Shown one piece after another: positions 24,961 to 36,488 of a stretch of DNA of 64,000 nucleotides. The DNA comes from Torreya grandis (lineage: Eukaryota > Streptophyta > Pinopsida > Cupressales > Taxaceae). The translations under genes were made by a program, and so were the position numbers. How positions within the stretch are numbered: position 1 is the first letter of the stretch; each line of letters starts with the position of its first letter. The notes under the pieces were generated by a model that saw only the letters and a list, made by a program, of their open reading frames with translations, made no database searches and was not told the DNA's origin. Where the stretch lies: the NCBI GenBank assembly GCA_037957365.1, contig JARHVA010000157.1, positions 3,412,501 through 3,476,500 on the forward strand. Reading direction: 5' to 3'.

Positions 24961-26429
24961 CATTTATAGACTGAGTAGAAAAGTTACAACTACTACTTTA
25001 GCCTAGATTTAGTTCCCAAGAAGGACAAAGATAAGGAAATACTTGTTGAATTTCCAGATTCCAACTCTATAGATGTAGATAGATTTGCCTTGTCTTCACA
25101 TATTCCTCTATAAATGTCTAATCATTTTACCATCTTGACCAATGGTCCAAGAGAGTATTTGACCCATGACACATTCCATATTTCCAATCTTCCATAAAAC
25201 CCCAAGTCTTATGGAAGACCTAAATCTAGGCCACCTTGTATGGAATGGGAACAAAAAGGAAAAGGTAAGATTCATAGTCCATCACCTATTACTTTCACTC
25301 TGATCACTAACCAAGAAACATATCCACTTGCCAATGATGAATCTTGGTTGTACAATGACAAATTGGCTAATTGCTACAAAAATGCCAAATATCCCATCCC
25401 TAATAGCATCATGGAAAACTAAGCCTATGAAGGTGGAGTCCTCAGGCCAAATCAATAGGGTACTCTTGAGCCAATTTCTATGACTCAATACAAAGGAACT
25501 TATGGTCTCAAATTTAAACTACATGGACATAACCCCTCATATCTTGTTCATATTCTAATGCTAACATCTAGTGATGATGATGCTGATAATGAAGTAGAGT
25601 CTGACCATATCATTTATGAATACCTTACCAATACTAACCTATTTGACCCACATATCATTTGCACTATTACCCCAATAATCCAATGTAACCCACTTCCCCT
25701 ATATCATCCTCAATTCATAGATTGAGACCAATAAAAATCCATAGTGGATGTAGATGAGTTTGAGAATGATGAGGCCTTTTGTGATTTTATAAGACTAAGA
25801 TATAATGTTTCGTTAGGAGACCACAAACAAGGGTTTTCTATCAAGTTAGATCCTGCAACCTATTTTGGAGAGCGGGTGAACACCCTTTACCAAAAATAAA
25901 AGAATAAAACATTAAGGTCAAAAAGTGTAAACCTCTTTGAGGTGCTTTTGGACCAGGATAGAAGTAAATAGAAAGGCTAGTGTTTTGGTGAAGACCTATT
26001 TTAGATGCCATTAGATTTAGGGGTTATTTACCTTTCCTCAAATGAAGCTCAGGAGACCACCAATGATGAACTTATTTTTGGGTCCAAGTTTAGTTCATTA
26101 AGACAACATGCCTTTTATTGAATCACCCAAGAATGTCCAATAGTATTTATAACCTAGCCATCCCTACCATTGGGAGATTTAGATTCATCTTTTTTAGGAG
26201 AGTTAGAAGAACCAATACAACTAGAGGACTTTGTAGTTACATGCTAATTCATGTCTTTACCAAATATCCTAGAAGATTGCTTAACTCTCCTAGTAGAAGA
26301 TACTACAAAGGTCAACATCAGGACTCTTGATGACCTAAAATGGATCAAATTAGGCACATACCTCACTAAAGAGGAGTTTGAAATCTTTACGACCCTTTTG
26401 AGGGAGTTTGTTGACATTTTTGCATGGGC

Positions 26430-27190
26430 CTAATCAGACATGTTAGGTTTGGACCCTACCTTGGTTGTACACCACCTTGTTTTATATCCTAATGCCAAAC
26501 TTGTGAAGTGAAAATTATGCAAGATGCATCATGATATTGCTATATTAGTAAAGAAACAGTCAGGAAAACTCTTGGAAGTGAGATGCATCCAATCTATTGA
26601 CTATTTAGAATGGATCTAAAATGTTGTGCATGTTAGTAAAAAGCTATAAGGGATACTAATCTGCACTAATTTTAGAGACATTAATAAGGCCTACCCCAAG
26701 GATGACTTTCCTCTATCAAATATTGACATGATAGTTGACTTCATAGTGGGGTATGAAATTCTTTCACTTATAGATATATTTTTAGGGTACAATCAAATTA
26801 GGATCACACTAGAAGACCAACACAAGACATTATTCACCATTCCTTTAGGAATGTTTTATTATTAGGTTATACCATTTGGCCTCAAGAATGTTGGGGCCAC
26901 ATACCAAAGATCCATGACCATCATATTTTATGATATGATGCATGACATTATTGAGTACTATGTTGATAAAATAATGGGTGAGTCAAATACCCATGTCAAT
27001 CATCGAACTGCACTATGAAGAATATTTAAGAGGTTTCATGAATATAAGGTCAAACTTAATCCTAAGAAGTGCATCTTTGGTGTCACTTTATGAAAATTAT
27101 TAGGATTCATCATCTCTTGTTGAGGCATTGAATTTGATCCTACCAAAGTACAAGACATTATTAAGATGTTGTCACCTTTTAATTTGAACC
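26430..27190 (+). pseudogene. Element A reverse transcriptase remnant
   Basis: Motifs in order: DMLGLDPTLVVHHLVL, KLCKMHHDIAILVKKQSGKLLEV, ICTNFRDINKAYPKDDFPLSNIDMIVD, ILSLIDIFLGYNQIRITLEDQHKT (first catalytic Asp), VIPFGLKNVGATYQRSMTIIF, then the active-site box YVDK at 26957-26968. The second Asp of YVDD is Lys, so the polymerase centre is lost. The LDPxLVVHHL and FPLxNIDM motifs place it in the Tat branch of plant Ty3/gypsy. Stops replace Gln, Trp and Arg codons at several conserved places. Confidence 0.85.
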
Positions 27191-27199
27191 AACACTGCA

Positions 27200-28350
27200 A
27201 TTTACAGGGTAAAATTCAGTCTATTAGATGCTTCATTTCACAATTGGCTGATAAATGCCATCCTTTCACTCACTTGCTGAAAAAGGTATTACATTTCATT
27301 GGGATGAAGATTTTTAGAAAGCCTTTCAACATCTGAAAGAATATCTTGCCAATCCACCTATTTTTTTTACCACCAATCCTAGGAAAGCCATTCCTATTAT
27401 ACCTATCTACCATAGATAAAGCCTTGAGGGCACTTCTAGTTTAACATGATGATAATAGAAAAGAACATGTTATGTATTATCTAAGCCATACACTAGTCAC
27501 ATATGAACATAACTATATGCCAATTGAAAAAACTTTTTTAGCTATGGTCTTTACAACCAAGAAGCCATGAAATTACATGCTTAACAACAAGACCATAGTT
27601 ATTACCAAAGCACATCCACTCAATTATCTACTATCCAAGATAACTTTACAAGGCCACATGGATAAATGGATCATGATACTAAGTGAGTTCAAAATTAAGT
27701 ACGTTAATTAAAAATCTATAAAGGGTTAAGTAATTTTAGATCATCTTGATGAACCTCCCCTTATAGATACCGAACCACTCACTTTTTAATTCCCAGACAA
27801 ATCCATTATGACCATTATATAAACACCTCTTAAGGAGCAACACTAGAAGCTATATTTTGATGGGTCGTTTACATCACATGGATTGCGGGTAAGCTTATAG
27901 TTTATTACACCATAGGGGGATCTTATTCCCAAATAATTTAGTATCAAATTTCATTGTACTAACACATGGTTGAATATGAAGCACTCATTATAGGGCTTCA
28001 TTAAATAGTATAATGGAATATTCAACATCTTATGGTTTATGGTGATTCTCAGTTAATCATCAATCAGGTTACAAACCAATTTTAGACCAAATATGATAAG
28101 CTAGTGCCATTCAAGGCCATGGTGGACACTCTTAAGCAACATATTACCAACATATATTTTGAACACATACCTTGGGCCACTAACAAGATAATGGATGCCA
28201 TGGCCACCATCAGATTTTTGATCTACCACATAGACAAGGCAAGAAAATATCAATTCATCATTCAAAATATTCTAGCACCTGCTCATGAACCTTTAACCAT
28301 CATAACGATCTATGATATTATTTCTCCCAACTATATTTGGTATTAAAAAC
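27200..28350 (+). pseudogene. Element A RNase H followed by archaeal-like RNase H (aRNH)
   Basis: 27200-27790 carries the RT-linked RNase H (ADKCHPFTHLLKKV, then KAFQHLKEYLANPP, and the AMVF/TTKK helix). From 27847 a second RNase H begins: LYFDGSFTSHGLR (catalytic Asp), VEYEALIIGLH (catalytic Glu), HLMVYGDSQLIINQVTNQF (catalytic Asp), then an open frame 28104-28346 with YDKLVPFKAMVDTLKQH-type sequence and NKIMDAMAT. The order RNase H, aRNH, integrase is the canonical Tat arrangement and contrasts with element F in the same window. Both domains are broken by stops. Confidence 0.8.
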
Positions 28351-28519
28351 TTTATAATTCCCTTCATGACTATGTCATGCCACCTGACCTATCACAAAAA
28401 CAATAAAGGCCTTTACACACCAAGCCTCTTGCTATAACTTACTTGGCCCAACCCTTAATCATTATAGCTTTGATAGAACTCTGCTTTGTTGTTTAAATTT
28501 AGAAGAAGCCACATTATTG

Positions 28520-29600
28520 TTATGAGAAGTCCATGAAGGGTATGTGGAGCCCACACTATTGGGGCTATCCTAGCCAAAAGACTCTTATGTATTGGTTATT
28601 ATTAGCCAACTGTGGAATAAAATGTAGCTACTTATGTCAAAAGGTGTGACAAATGTCAAATGCATGCCAATCTGATTCATGCCCTAACCAAAACACTCAA
28701 ACTTATGCTTATGCCATGGATAATTGTAATATGGGGACTCAATCTCATTGAGAATATTAATCCTACCTCATCTAATGGCCATAAATACATCCTTACCACT
28801 ACTAAATATTTCACTAAGTGGGTCGAAGATATACACCTCACTTATATGACTAGAAAATAAATTTCTAAGTTTATCTTCAACCATATCATATGATGCTATC
28901 TTATCCCATCTGACATTATATCTTACAATAGAGGATCATTTAAAAACAAGGATGTCAAAACACTCTATACTAAGTATAATATCACCCAACATTTTTATAC
29001 AACATATTACCCACAAGGTAATGGCCAACTAGAGGCATCCAATAAAACCATTGTCAACATCCTTAAAAAGATTATCAATGATGCTAGCCATGATTGGAAC
29101 CTATAAATATTTTGTGTCCTCTGGGCATACCATACTAATTACCACACTCTAATAGGAGAAAACTCCATATTCCCTAGTCTATGTCACTAAATCCATTCTT
29201 CCCATCGAGGTTGAGTTACCTTCTCTGCGTATCTTGTTGAAACACATCCTAGATGATGAAGATTATAAAGTAGCTCTCCTATAAGAGCTATAGTTACTAG
29301 ATGAAAAATGTATAGCTGCTATCAATAACCTTCAATCATACTAGAATTGACTCTATGGACAATATAATCAGTGGCTCAAATATAGAGAATTTGAGCTTGG
29401 GGATCTTGTCGTAAAAAAAACCCAAAAAAACACCATGACCAAGAAGAAGAAGGGCAAGCTCAAACCCAATTGGATAGGCCCATATGTCATTATTTCCAAC
29501 TATGAATCTAGAGCATACATGATCACTAGACTAGATGAAGATGAACTTAAAGAGCCGATTAACATCATACACCTCAAACATAATTTCACTTGAAAGACCT
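28520..29600 (+). pseudogene. Element A integrase remnant
   Basis: A zinc-binding relic (WGYPSQKTLMYW then KRCDKCQMHANLIH, 28560-28680) is followed by SNGHKYILTTTKYFTKWVEDIHL (28775-28840), SDIISYNRGSFKNKDVKTLY (28908-28965), and YYPQGNGQLEASNKTIVNILK (29007-29070) with the catalytic Glu. The C-terminal part is also kept: FELGDLVVKKTQKNTMTKKKKGKLKPNWIGPYVI (29390-29490) and a closing INIIHLKHNFT (29550-29590). The first catalytic Asp (usually GLDLIG-type) reads GLNLIE near 28735. Element C was inserted about 500 bases after this domain. Confidence 0.8.
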
Positions 29601-29894
29601 AAGGTATTGTCTATGAGGCACATTTACATTTTACCATATTTCCATCTTATTTGTAACATACCCTATACCATTAAACCATATATTCACTATTAAATAAAGT
29701 TGTTTTTACCATCCATACTCACCTATTTTGACCTTGGTTCCACTCTATTGGTTCTTTGGTCACTTTCAACAACTAGATTAAGATCCAGTTTCAAAAGTTG
29801 ATTCAAAATTCTATACAGAGATAATATCTTGGACTAGTATGACAATGGTTTGACAATTGCATTCTTTATTGTTGACATGTTTTATTTATTTTTT

Positions 29895-29990
29895 AGTGTT
29901 ACTTATTATAACTACCTTTGGGAAAATTAGTGTCATTGGCCTATGACATTATTTCCTAATTATAATCACCTACGGGCAAATTAAGAGCAA
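29895..29990 (+). repeat. Hairpin repeats of the A family, upstream block
   Basis: Two units with the ATTATAACTACCTTTGGGAAAATT / ATTATAATCACCTACGGGCAAATT theme, belonging to the same repeat as 40144-40490. The matching block in element I ends at the right edge of the window (63980-64000, reverse complement). Confidence 0.7.
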
Positions 29991-30093
29991 CACCTTTACC
30001 ATGCCTTGTTGTATCACCTTGCCATTTTTATGCTATATTGTGCCATTTGTGTCATTCATGAAATTGTTGCTACCTAATCAGATTATTTCACTG

Positions 30094-30098
30094 TAAGG
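30094..30098 (+). other. Target-site duplication of element C, left copy
   Basis: TAAGG, identical to 38318-38322. The empty site is visible in element I as CCTTA at 63861-63865 (reverse strand). Confidence 0.92.
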
Positions 30099-30602
30099 TA
30101 TTGGAACAATTAATGGTTAAGTGGTGTTATTTATGTGCCCTTAATACATTAAATTACATTTGCTAAATAATAGTATATTTTATTATTTATCATGAGTTTA
30201 TCCTCATGTACATAAATAATAAAATATATTAAATGACCTTTGGAGAGGTTGGACCCATTAATATGGTGGTTGGAAAAGGTCACATAATAATGGTCAGATT
30301 GCCTTATCTATATGATAAAGAGTTTATATTGCAAGATGAAATGGAAAAAAGGAGAGTTGACACAAATGAGGAAATGTGGAGAACACATTTCCAAGTTATG
30401 TGAAGATTAATTGAGAAGAAGTGAGAGAAATCAAGACTGTATTGAGTAATTGTTAGTTTCTCATAATTTGAATAATATTTGTGGGTTTTTGATCTCTTTG
30501 ATATTTTCCCATGTATATGTAGTGTTTCATGGTAAATTTATTTGCTATTGGTCTCACATCTAGATTCAGTGTTCATATGCAACTGTATTGCTTGTTCAGT
30601 CA
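30099..30602 (+). repeat. Element C 5' LTR
   Basis: Aligns along its length with 37816-38317. Shared landmarks are GGTGTTATTTATGT, AATAATAAAATATATTAAATG, GGAGAGGTTG, GTGGAGAACACATTTCCAAGTTATGTGAAG and CTCACATCTA. A CTATATGATAAAG near 30308 is the likely TATA region. It ends CAGTCA at 30602. Confidence 0.92.
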
Positions 30603-30614
30603 TGGTATCAGAGC
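30603..30614 (+). promoter_or_regulatory. Element C primer-binding site
   Basis: TGGTATCAGAGC lies immediately after the LTR. This is the perfect 12-base complement to the 3' end of plant initiator methionine tRNA. Confidence 0.92.
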
Positions 30615-31366
30615 TAGTTGATGTGTGATCAAGTGGTAAGATCATAAATTAGAGTTTTGGATTGTGTTTAAGATTTATTTCATCCATTTTCAAGCCATGG
30701 TATATTCATGAGAATTATTTGAAGCTTCTCCTTCAATAGAATTAAGTTCATTTATTTCTCCTCTTAGAAGCTAGATATTTTAGATCTGACCATTTTATCA
30801 AATTTCAAGATTATCTTCATAACATAGATCTACTTGGGTGTCTTAAACGTGCTATAAATTCTTCTTTGAGCATTAAAAATTATAATTTTTTGATCTATGT
30901 TTTCTAATGTTCTTTGTGAAGGTGTTTTAAGCTCTCTAGTTGTAGTTCTAAGCAAATAGAAGCATTTTAAAGCAAGACCAATCTTGGGCAACATTTTTGG
31001 GTCTATTAAAGGCCTAAATATCATAAAAATTAGTAAATAGTTAATTTTTTAAATTTTTTATAGCTTAAAATATATTTATAAGTGATAGATCTCTATTTTA
31101 TAGCCTACTAACACTCACAAAAATCTTTGAAGCTATGAGTTGAAGAGCTGGAAGTTTAAGTCAGCTTGGGGTACCATTTTTTAATATGAAAAAACTAAAA
31201 ATGAGTAAAAAATGTATTTTGGAATTAAATCCCTATTCTAGTCACTTTAACTACTTAATTTTTCTATTTCTAAACATTTTTAACATTTACTTCACCTAAT
31301 TTAGATCCCTTTAGGCAATTAAAATATTTCTCTCTCCTTCCAAGCACCTTTGTATGACCTATGAGG
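30615..31366 (+). other. Element C internal region, left part
   Basis: About 750 bases between primer site and element D. A short stretch near 30780-30850 reads FIKFQDYLHNIDLLGCLKR, which could be the start of a copia gag, but the similarity is too short to assert. Otherwise non-coding AT-rich sequence. Confidence 0.5.
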
Positions 31367-31371
31367 TAGAA
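31367..31371 (+). other. Target-site duplication of element D, left copy
   Basis: TAGAA; the right copy at 37026-37030 is TAGAT (one mismatch). Confidence 0.8.
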
Positions 31372-31908
31372 TGATCCAGACAATAATTTAGGTGACAATT
31401 CGGGTGACAATTCCACCTCAATTGATGATAGAACTTTTGGGAGCCATAACTTTTGCACTGTAGCTCCAATTGACTCACCATTTGAACCATTGGAAATCTA
31501 AGAATGAGGAGAAAATTGTGAGATGGCATTGAGCTCTGCTTAATGAAGTTTGACCCTTGAAACCCGATGGAAGTGCCCAAAATTTCAATTTTAATAGTGC
31601 ATTCTAAAAATATTAAGTTTCTAAAAATAGTAATTCCTTGAATTCTATATTATTTTAAATCTTGGAAGTCAAACCAATTAATCTCCTTCGAGATTGGTGA
31701 CCTTCCACATCCTCCCCATGTTTTCAAAATGTGTATAAATAAACAGGTAACCCAAAATGTGAAGACAGACATTTCTTCTTAGAGATAAACATATATTTGT
31801 ATTGCTATCTTGAGTAATACTACATCTCTTCTCAGAGAATTCATTATTACTATGTTATTTCTATGCTATTAAAATATTTATAAACTAGAAATTCTGAGTT
31901 TTTGATCA
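31372..31908 (+). repeat. Element D 5' LTR
   Basis: 537 bp, TGATCCAGACAA...TTTTTGATCA. A promoter-like TATAAATA (31734-31741) follows a CCTCCCCATG stretch and is kept in the 3' LTR. The repeat AGAGAATTCATTATTA near the end is shared word for word. Confidence 0.95.
31734..31741 (+). promoter_or_regulatory. TATA box of the element D LTR
   Basis: TATAAATA within GTGTATAAATAAACAGG; the 3' LTR has TATAAATG at 36851-36858. Inferred start of the element's RNA. Confidence 0.65.
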
Positions 31909-31909
31909 G

Positions 31910-31920
31910 TGGTATCAGAG
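31910..31920 (+). promoter_or_regulatory. Element D primer-binding site
   Basis: TGGTATCAGAG, one base after the LTR end, complementary to initiator methionine tRNA. Confidence 0.9.
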
Positions 31921-31951
31921 TGGTTTGTCTTGAGAGTATATGATCTTGAAG

Positions 31952-33015
31952 ATGAGGTCAGGCTACAAGAAGATTGGGTGGAAAACAATAGAGCTTCCAA
32001 ACTTTCCACCCGTTCACTCCAAATGACTTCAAATGGTGGATGACACTAAGACAGCCAATCCTTTCAAAGAAATGGTGAATGAAGCCCTTTAATGGCAACA
32101 AGCACAAATTCTGCAATAATTTGCCCAAATTCTTCAAACACTCCTAATGGGAAATTCTGGCTCCACGGCTACACTTTCTAGCTCCTCATCCGGGGAAAGT
32201 CCTTTCAGTGCCCCAACACCCTTCAAGGTTTAGGTAAATTTTGATAGTCCTACATTTGAAGGCAAAATCAATGTTGATGCAGTAGAAAATTGGTTAGATG
32301 AGCTATCTTCCTAATTCTCTATAAATAAGTTCATCGATGGAGAAAATATCACTTTTGCTCTTTTGAAAGCATCATTACCCATGAAAAACTGGTGGGAAGT
32401 GTACAAAAAGAGGTTCAGTAAAGATGACATTGGCCTTGAGGTGGAACCTACCTGGGATGATTTTTTGGAAGTGGTGAATGAAGAATACTATCCCATCAGA
32501 GCATATGATGATTTGTACATATAGTGGCAATAACTTCACCAAGGTAAGGACCAATCTATTCAAGATTACACATACACTTTTCATTCTTTGTATGCAAGAT
32601 TGGGCATTGAAGAAAGTGAGAAACATAAGACTCTCAAATATTGTGGTGGACTACAATGGTATATATAGGGGGAAATGGAACTCTTCAATTTGGAAACCCT
32701 CGGTGAGGCATACAAATTTGCAGTGAAGATTGAACAAAAGCATGGCAGAAAGAATACAAAGAGTCAACCCTCAAAATAGAAAAGTGACAAGGAAGGTCAA
32801 ACACGAGGCCAAAATTGGAAGCAGAAGGAGTTTCAGGATAAGAAATCCCAGAAAGGGAAGGTTGGAAAATGGTGTGATTACCACAAAATTGGAACTCACT
32901 CCAAAGAATAATGTCGAGCCATCAAGTCACTGCTCTTTGAGTCACAATACTAAACATCTACTACTCTACCTCATACACAACCCACAGTCAAAGAGGATGA
33001 AGAATAAATTGTAGA
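31952..33015 (+). pseudogene. Element D gag remnant
   Basis: Starting at ATG 31952, one frame (MRSGYKKIGWKTIELPNFPP) runs through the whole gag with only in-frame stops. The gag core reads FEGKINVDAVENWLDEL (32255-32310), ITFALLKASLPMKNWWEVY, EPTWDDFLEVVNEEYYPIRAYDDLY and, further on, HSLYARLGIEESEKHKTLKY. A zinc-knuckle relic KWCDYHKIGTHSKE-CRAIKSLL is at 32865-32935, with Cys, His and Cys in place. Stops replace codons that look like Gln or Arg (for example TAG and TAA between flanking Gln codons around 32080-32120). Known role: capsid and RNA packaging. Frame continuity makes the start assignment fairly secure. Confidence 0.8.
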
Positions 33016-33029
33016 TGTTGAGCCTGACA

Positions 33030-33660
33030 CCATCGTCACTTCATCACAGACCTATGAGGAAAGACCAAATGACAAGGAAAGATTATTTCACTTCAAACTA
33101 TAGGTAAAAGGTAGGCCTCTGCATTTCATTCTTGATAGTGGGAGTCAAAAAAATTTAATCTCTGCTAAAGTTGTGAAAAGTCTAAATCTATCCATGAAGC
33201 CTCATCCAAAGCCCTACAGTATTGGATGGTTGAACCCAGGGAGAGACCTCTATGTCACCCATCAGTGTCTTCTTTCATATGTTATATAAAACCATTCCAA
33301 GATGAAGTCTTGTGTGATGTGGTCAATCTAGATGTTTGTGATGTACTCCTTGGTCAATCATTCATGTATGAGTGACATGGCATCTATGAATCATGAACTC
33401 GAAGGATCACCCTCACTCTTGGAACATGGTGCTATAGGGTACCAGAGATACCACCTCCCACATCTGTCTCCTTGATCAATGCTAAGCAATGTAAGAGATT
33501 GGTAGAGAAGACAAAGCAATTTGTTCTCATGGTGGTCAAACCACAAAAAATCAAGAAGGTTGATGTTGTAGTCCTGACTACACAATCAACACAACAACAA
33601 AAGTAGATAAGACAAATCACAGGAGAATATGATGACTTATTCAAGTCACCCATAGGAGTT
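33030..33660 (+). pseudogene. Element D aspartic protease remnant
   Basis: ILDSGSQKNLISAKVVKSL (from 33130) carries the intact Asp-Ser-Gly active-site triad. Conserved protease tail motifs follow: PYSIGWLNPGRDLYVTHQC (33205-33265), DVVNLDVCDVLLGQ (33315-33360) and LGTWCYRVPEIPPPTSVSLINAKQ-type sequence (33418-33490). Known role: processing of the gag-pol polyprotein. At least three stops and a shift separate it from the RT frame. This is the only protease in the window with an unaltered catalytic triad. Confidence 0.75.
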
Positions 33661-33689
33661 CCACTACATTTCTAGGTAAAACATTCTAT

Positions 33690-34410
33690 TGATTTGATCC
33701 CAAGATCACCTTTGCTTAACATTCTTGTGTATCGCAAATCAATTTTGGTGAATAATGAGATAAAAAGATAAATTCAAGAATTGATCCAAAAGGGTCACAT
33801 CAAGCCAAGCTCTTCACCTTGTGGTAGCCCAATTGTCTTGGCACCAAATAAAGATGGAACATGGAGGCTTTGCATTAACTATCGAGCCCTGAATAAAATC
33901 TCTATGAAGAATCACTACCCTCTCCCTAGGATTGATGACCTACTGGACCAGCTATGTGGTGTGAAGTTCTTCACCAAAATTGATCTCAAATCTGGTTATC
34001 ACCAAATTCCCATTGATCCCACTGATGTCTGGAAGACTGCATTCAAATCTAAGGAGGGGCTCTTTGAATGGTTTATTATGCCTTTTGGCTTAACTAATGC
34101 ACCTGCAACCTTCATGAGGATGATGGATGACATCCTACGACCCTTCACCAACTCATTCATGATTGTCTACTTAGATGACATACTCATCTATAACATAACA
34201 TGGGAAGAACATTTACATCATGTTCGTAAGGTGATTCAAACTTTTTGAGAGCACAAGTTATATGCAAATCTTGACAAATGCACATTTGGGATGACAACAA
34301 TTCAGTACCTTGGGTACATTGTGAATGAGGAAGGGGTCCATGTTGATCTATAAAAGATTCAGGTTATTTGAGAATGGCCCACACCAAGGACCCTCACAAA
34401 GCTTCATAAC
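33690..34410 (+). pseudogene. Element D reverse transcriptase, nearly intact
   Basis: The open frame 33781-34248 holds almost the complete palm: IQKGHIKPSSSPCGSPIVL, DGTWRLCINYRALNKISMKN, HYPLPRIDDLLDQL, KFFTKIDLKSGYHQIPI (first catalytic Asp), KSKEGLFEWFIMPFGLTNAP, and YLDDILIYN with both further catalytic Asp. All three metal-binding residues are kept. One substitution, CIDY to CINY, is not catalytic. The frame is closed upstream by a TAA where Gln is expected (33770) and downstream by TGA at 34246. The thumb/connection (YLGYIVNEEGVHVD) follows at 34310-34350. Close to chromovirus RTs. Confidence 0.9.
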
Positions 34411-34413
34411 TTT

Positions 34414-34990
34414 TTGGGTCTTGCAAATTTCTACTACAAGTTTGTACTTGGATTTTCACATATTGCTTGGTCACTAACCCAAGTGACTAAAGGAGGAGAT
34501 AAAGCTACATTTCAGTGGGGTGAAATACAACATAGGGCATTTGAGAGTTTGAAGAATAGACTCTGCTTAGCTAGTATTTTTGCCTTGCTAGATTTGCATC
34601 AACCTTTTGAGTTGATTACAATTGCATCTGAATATGCCATGGGAGTTGTCATCATGCAACATGGCCATCTTGTTGCATATCATAGTGAAAATTTCATTGA
34701 TCCAGTCAGAAAATATCCAACATATGATAAGGATATCTATGCCATTGTGCAAGCCTATAAAAAATGGAAACACTACATCTTGGGGAAAGAGACGGTCATC
34801 CACACTGACCACAGACCATTGGAATTCATCCAGACACAAAGCAAACTATGAAATGAGAGGAACCAAAAGTGGGCCATATATCTTCATCAATTCCACCTGA
34901 TAATCAAAAACAAAAAGGGGAGTTTAAATACAACTTTAGATTGTCTGAGTCACCTACTAATTACTGCACTCACAATAGTTCTTGACTGAT
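34414..34990 (+). pseudogene. Element D RNase H remnant
   Basis: The frame 34414-34851 gives GLANFYYKFVLGFSHIAW (connection), then FELITIASEYAMGVVIMQ, where the usual first catalytic Asp (TDAS) is Ile, then VAYHSENFIDPVRKYPTYDKDIYAIVQAYKKWKHYILGKE and HTDHRPLEFIQTQ with the final His/Asp pair. The loss of the first Asp would abolish RNase H activity. The conserved block that normally continues ends near 34960 in a decayed LDCLSH motif. Confidence 0.85.
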
Positions 34991-35149
34991 GTAGACATGA
35001 GACTACCACTTGGGGTGCTCTGTATGAAGCAGATCCTACCTTTGATGATACATATCAAGTGCTTCAAAAAGATAAACATGTTTTTGATTTCTATTTAAAA
35101 GATAATGTCCTCTGTTATATGCGGCACATCTGTGTTCTAGTTGTAGAGC

Positions 35150-36488
35150 AATAAAATATGATATGGGAAGCACACTTTAGTAAGACATCTGGACGCTTTG
35201 GTATTGAAAAGACATTGGAAATTATTCAAAAACACTTCTACTAGCCCCATATGCGAAAGGATGTGGAAAGATATCTCAAATCTTACACCCCATGTGTGAT
35301 AGCCAAGCTAACAAATAAGAATCAAGGATTGTACACACCATTGCCAGAACCAACCAGGCCTTGGGAATCTATCTCAATGAATTTTCACTCAGGTTTGCCC
35401 ACTTCAAAACATCATAAGGACTATATTTTTGTGGTAGTTGATCATTTTTTAAAAATGGCTATCATGATTGCTTGTAAGAAAAATATATCTACTGAGGAAA
35501 CTGATCAACTATATTTTAGTCATGTATGGCTCCATTTTGGTATCCCCATGTCCACTGTCTCAGATCAAGATAACAGGTTCTTGAGCATCTTCTGGTCCAC
35601 TCTATGGAAGATGATGGATACTAAGCTGATGAAGTCCACAACCTTCCATCCACAGAATGATGGTCAAATAGAGGTGGTAAACCACTTGATTTTTCACATG
35701 ATTTAGATGTATCACTCCAAACATCCATGCACATGGGATGAGGGACTTCTTTTCATACAATATGGATATAATCAAGTGTTACACAGCTCAACCAAGCACA
35801 ATCCATTCCAAGTACATTTTGGGTTCTAATCCATGGCACTAATTGATATAGCTGTTCCATTTTTCACCATGGAATACACACCTCATGAAAGATTTGAGGC
35901 AGCAAAAGCAACAAAGTTTATTAAACAAATGCAACACATCCAACAACAAGTTCATGACATCCTGGAGAAGATGAATCTGAAGTATAAGCAATGCCATGAC
36001 AAACATAGGATTGCACATCATTTTGCTATGGGTGACAAGGTTTGGTTACAGATTCAAAAGGAATGACTTACAGGCCCACATAGAAAGATTCAGCCTTTAT
36101 GATATGGTCCCTACACCATCACCAAAAAAGTTGGAGAAAATGCTTTTGAGTTGAACCTACCAGCTTACCTTAGTCTGCATCCAATATTCAATGTGGATCT
36201 CCTTAAACCATATCACCCACCTCTATTAGATAATTTAGTTGTAGTAGAACAACTAGAAATTGATGAGATTGATCCACAAATTTTTTCTCCAGTGGAAGAG
36301 GATCAGATTGTGGATACCTGGATGAAGACAATAAGAGGATGCTCTATTTCACTTTATCGAGTGGTCAAAAGGGGCCAGCTTAGCCACCAAGATGAGTGGC
36401 TCACAGAGAATCAAATCAAGACACAACTACCACACATGATGGGAAACATTGACACAATGGGGACCATTGATTTTCAAGGAGGGAGGAA
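35150..36488 (+). pseudogene. Element D integrase with chromodomain-like C-terminal tail
   Basis: The zinc-binding relic (FYxPHMRKDVERYLKSYTPCVIAK) leads into 35251-35706: SISMNFHSGLP (first catalytic Asp changed to Asn), IFVVVDHFLKMAIMIACKK, VSDQDNRFLS (second Asp kept), FHPQNDGQIEVVNHLI (Glu kept). After a break, 35833-36066 holds a coiled helix and GDKVWLQIQKE, then YGPYTITKKVGENAFELNLP and HPIFNVDLLKPYHPP. A tail at 36290-36440 (DQIVDTWMK, SLYRVVKRGQL, DEWLTENQIKTQLP) resembles the chromodomain-like ends of chromoviruses, which guide integration to heterochromatin. The open frame 36151-36579 continues 91 bases into the 3' LTR. Confidence 0.85.
36476..36488 (+). promoter_or_regulatory. Element D polypurine tract
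   Basis: AAGGAGGGAGGAA directly before the 3' LTR. It is also coding sequence of the pol frame, encoding a Gln-Gly-Gly-Arg stretch. Confidence 0.9.

Noticed and set aside
34588..34900. Open frames on both strands overlapping the element D RNase H
   Set aside because: Shadows of the RNase H frame without any motif of their own.
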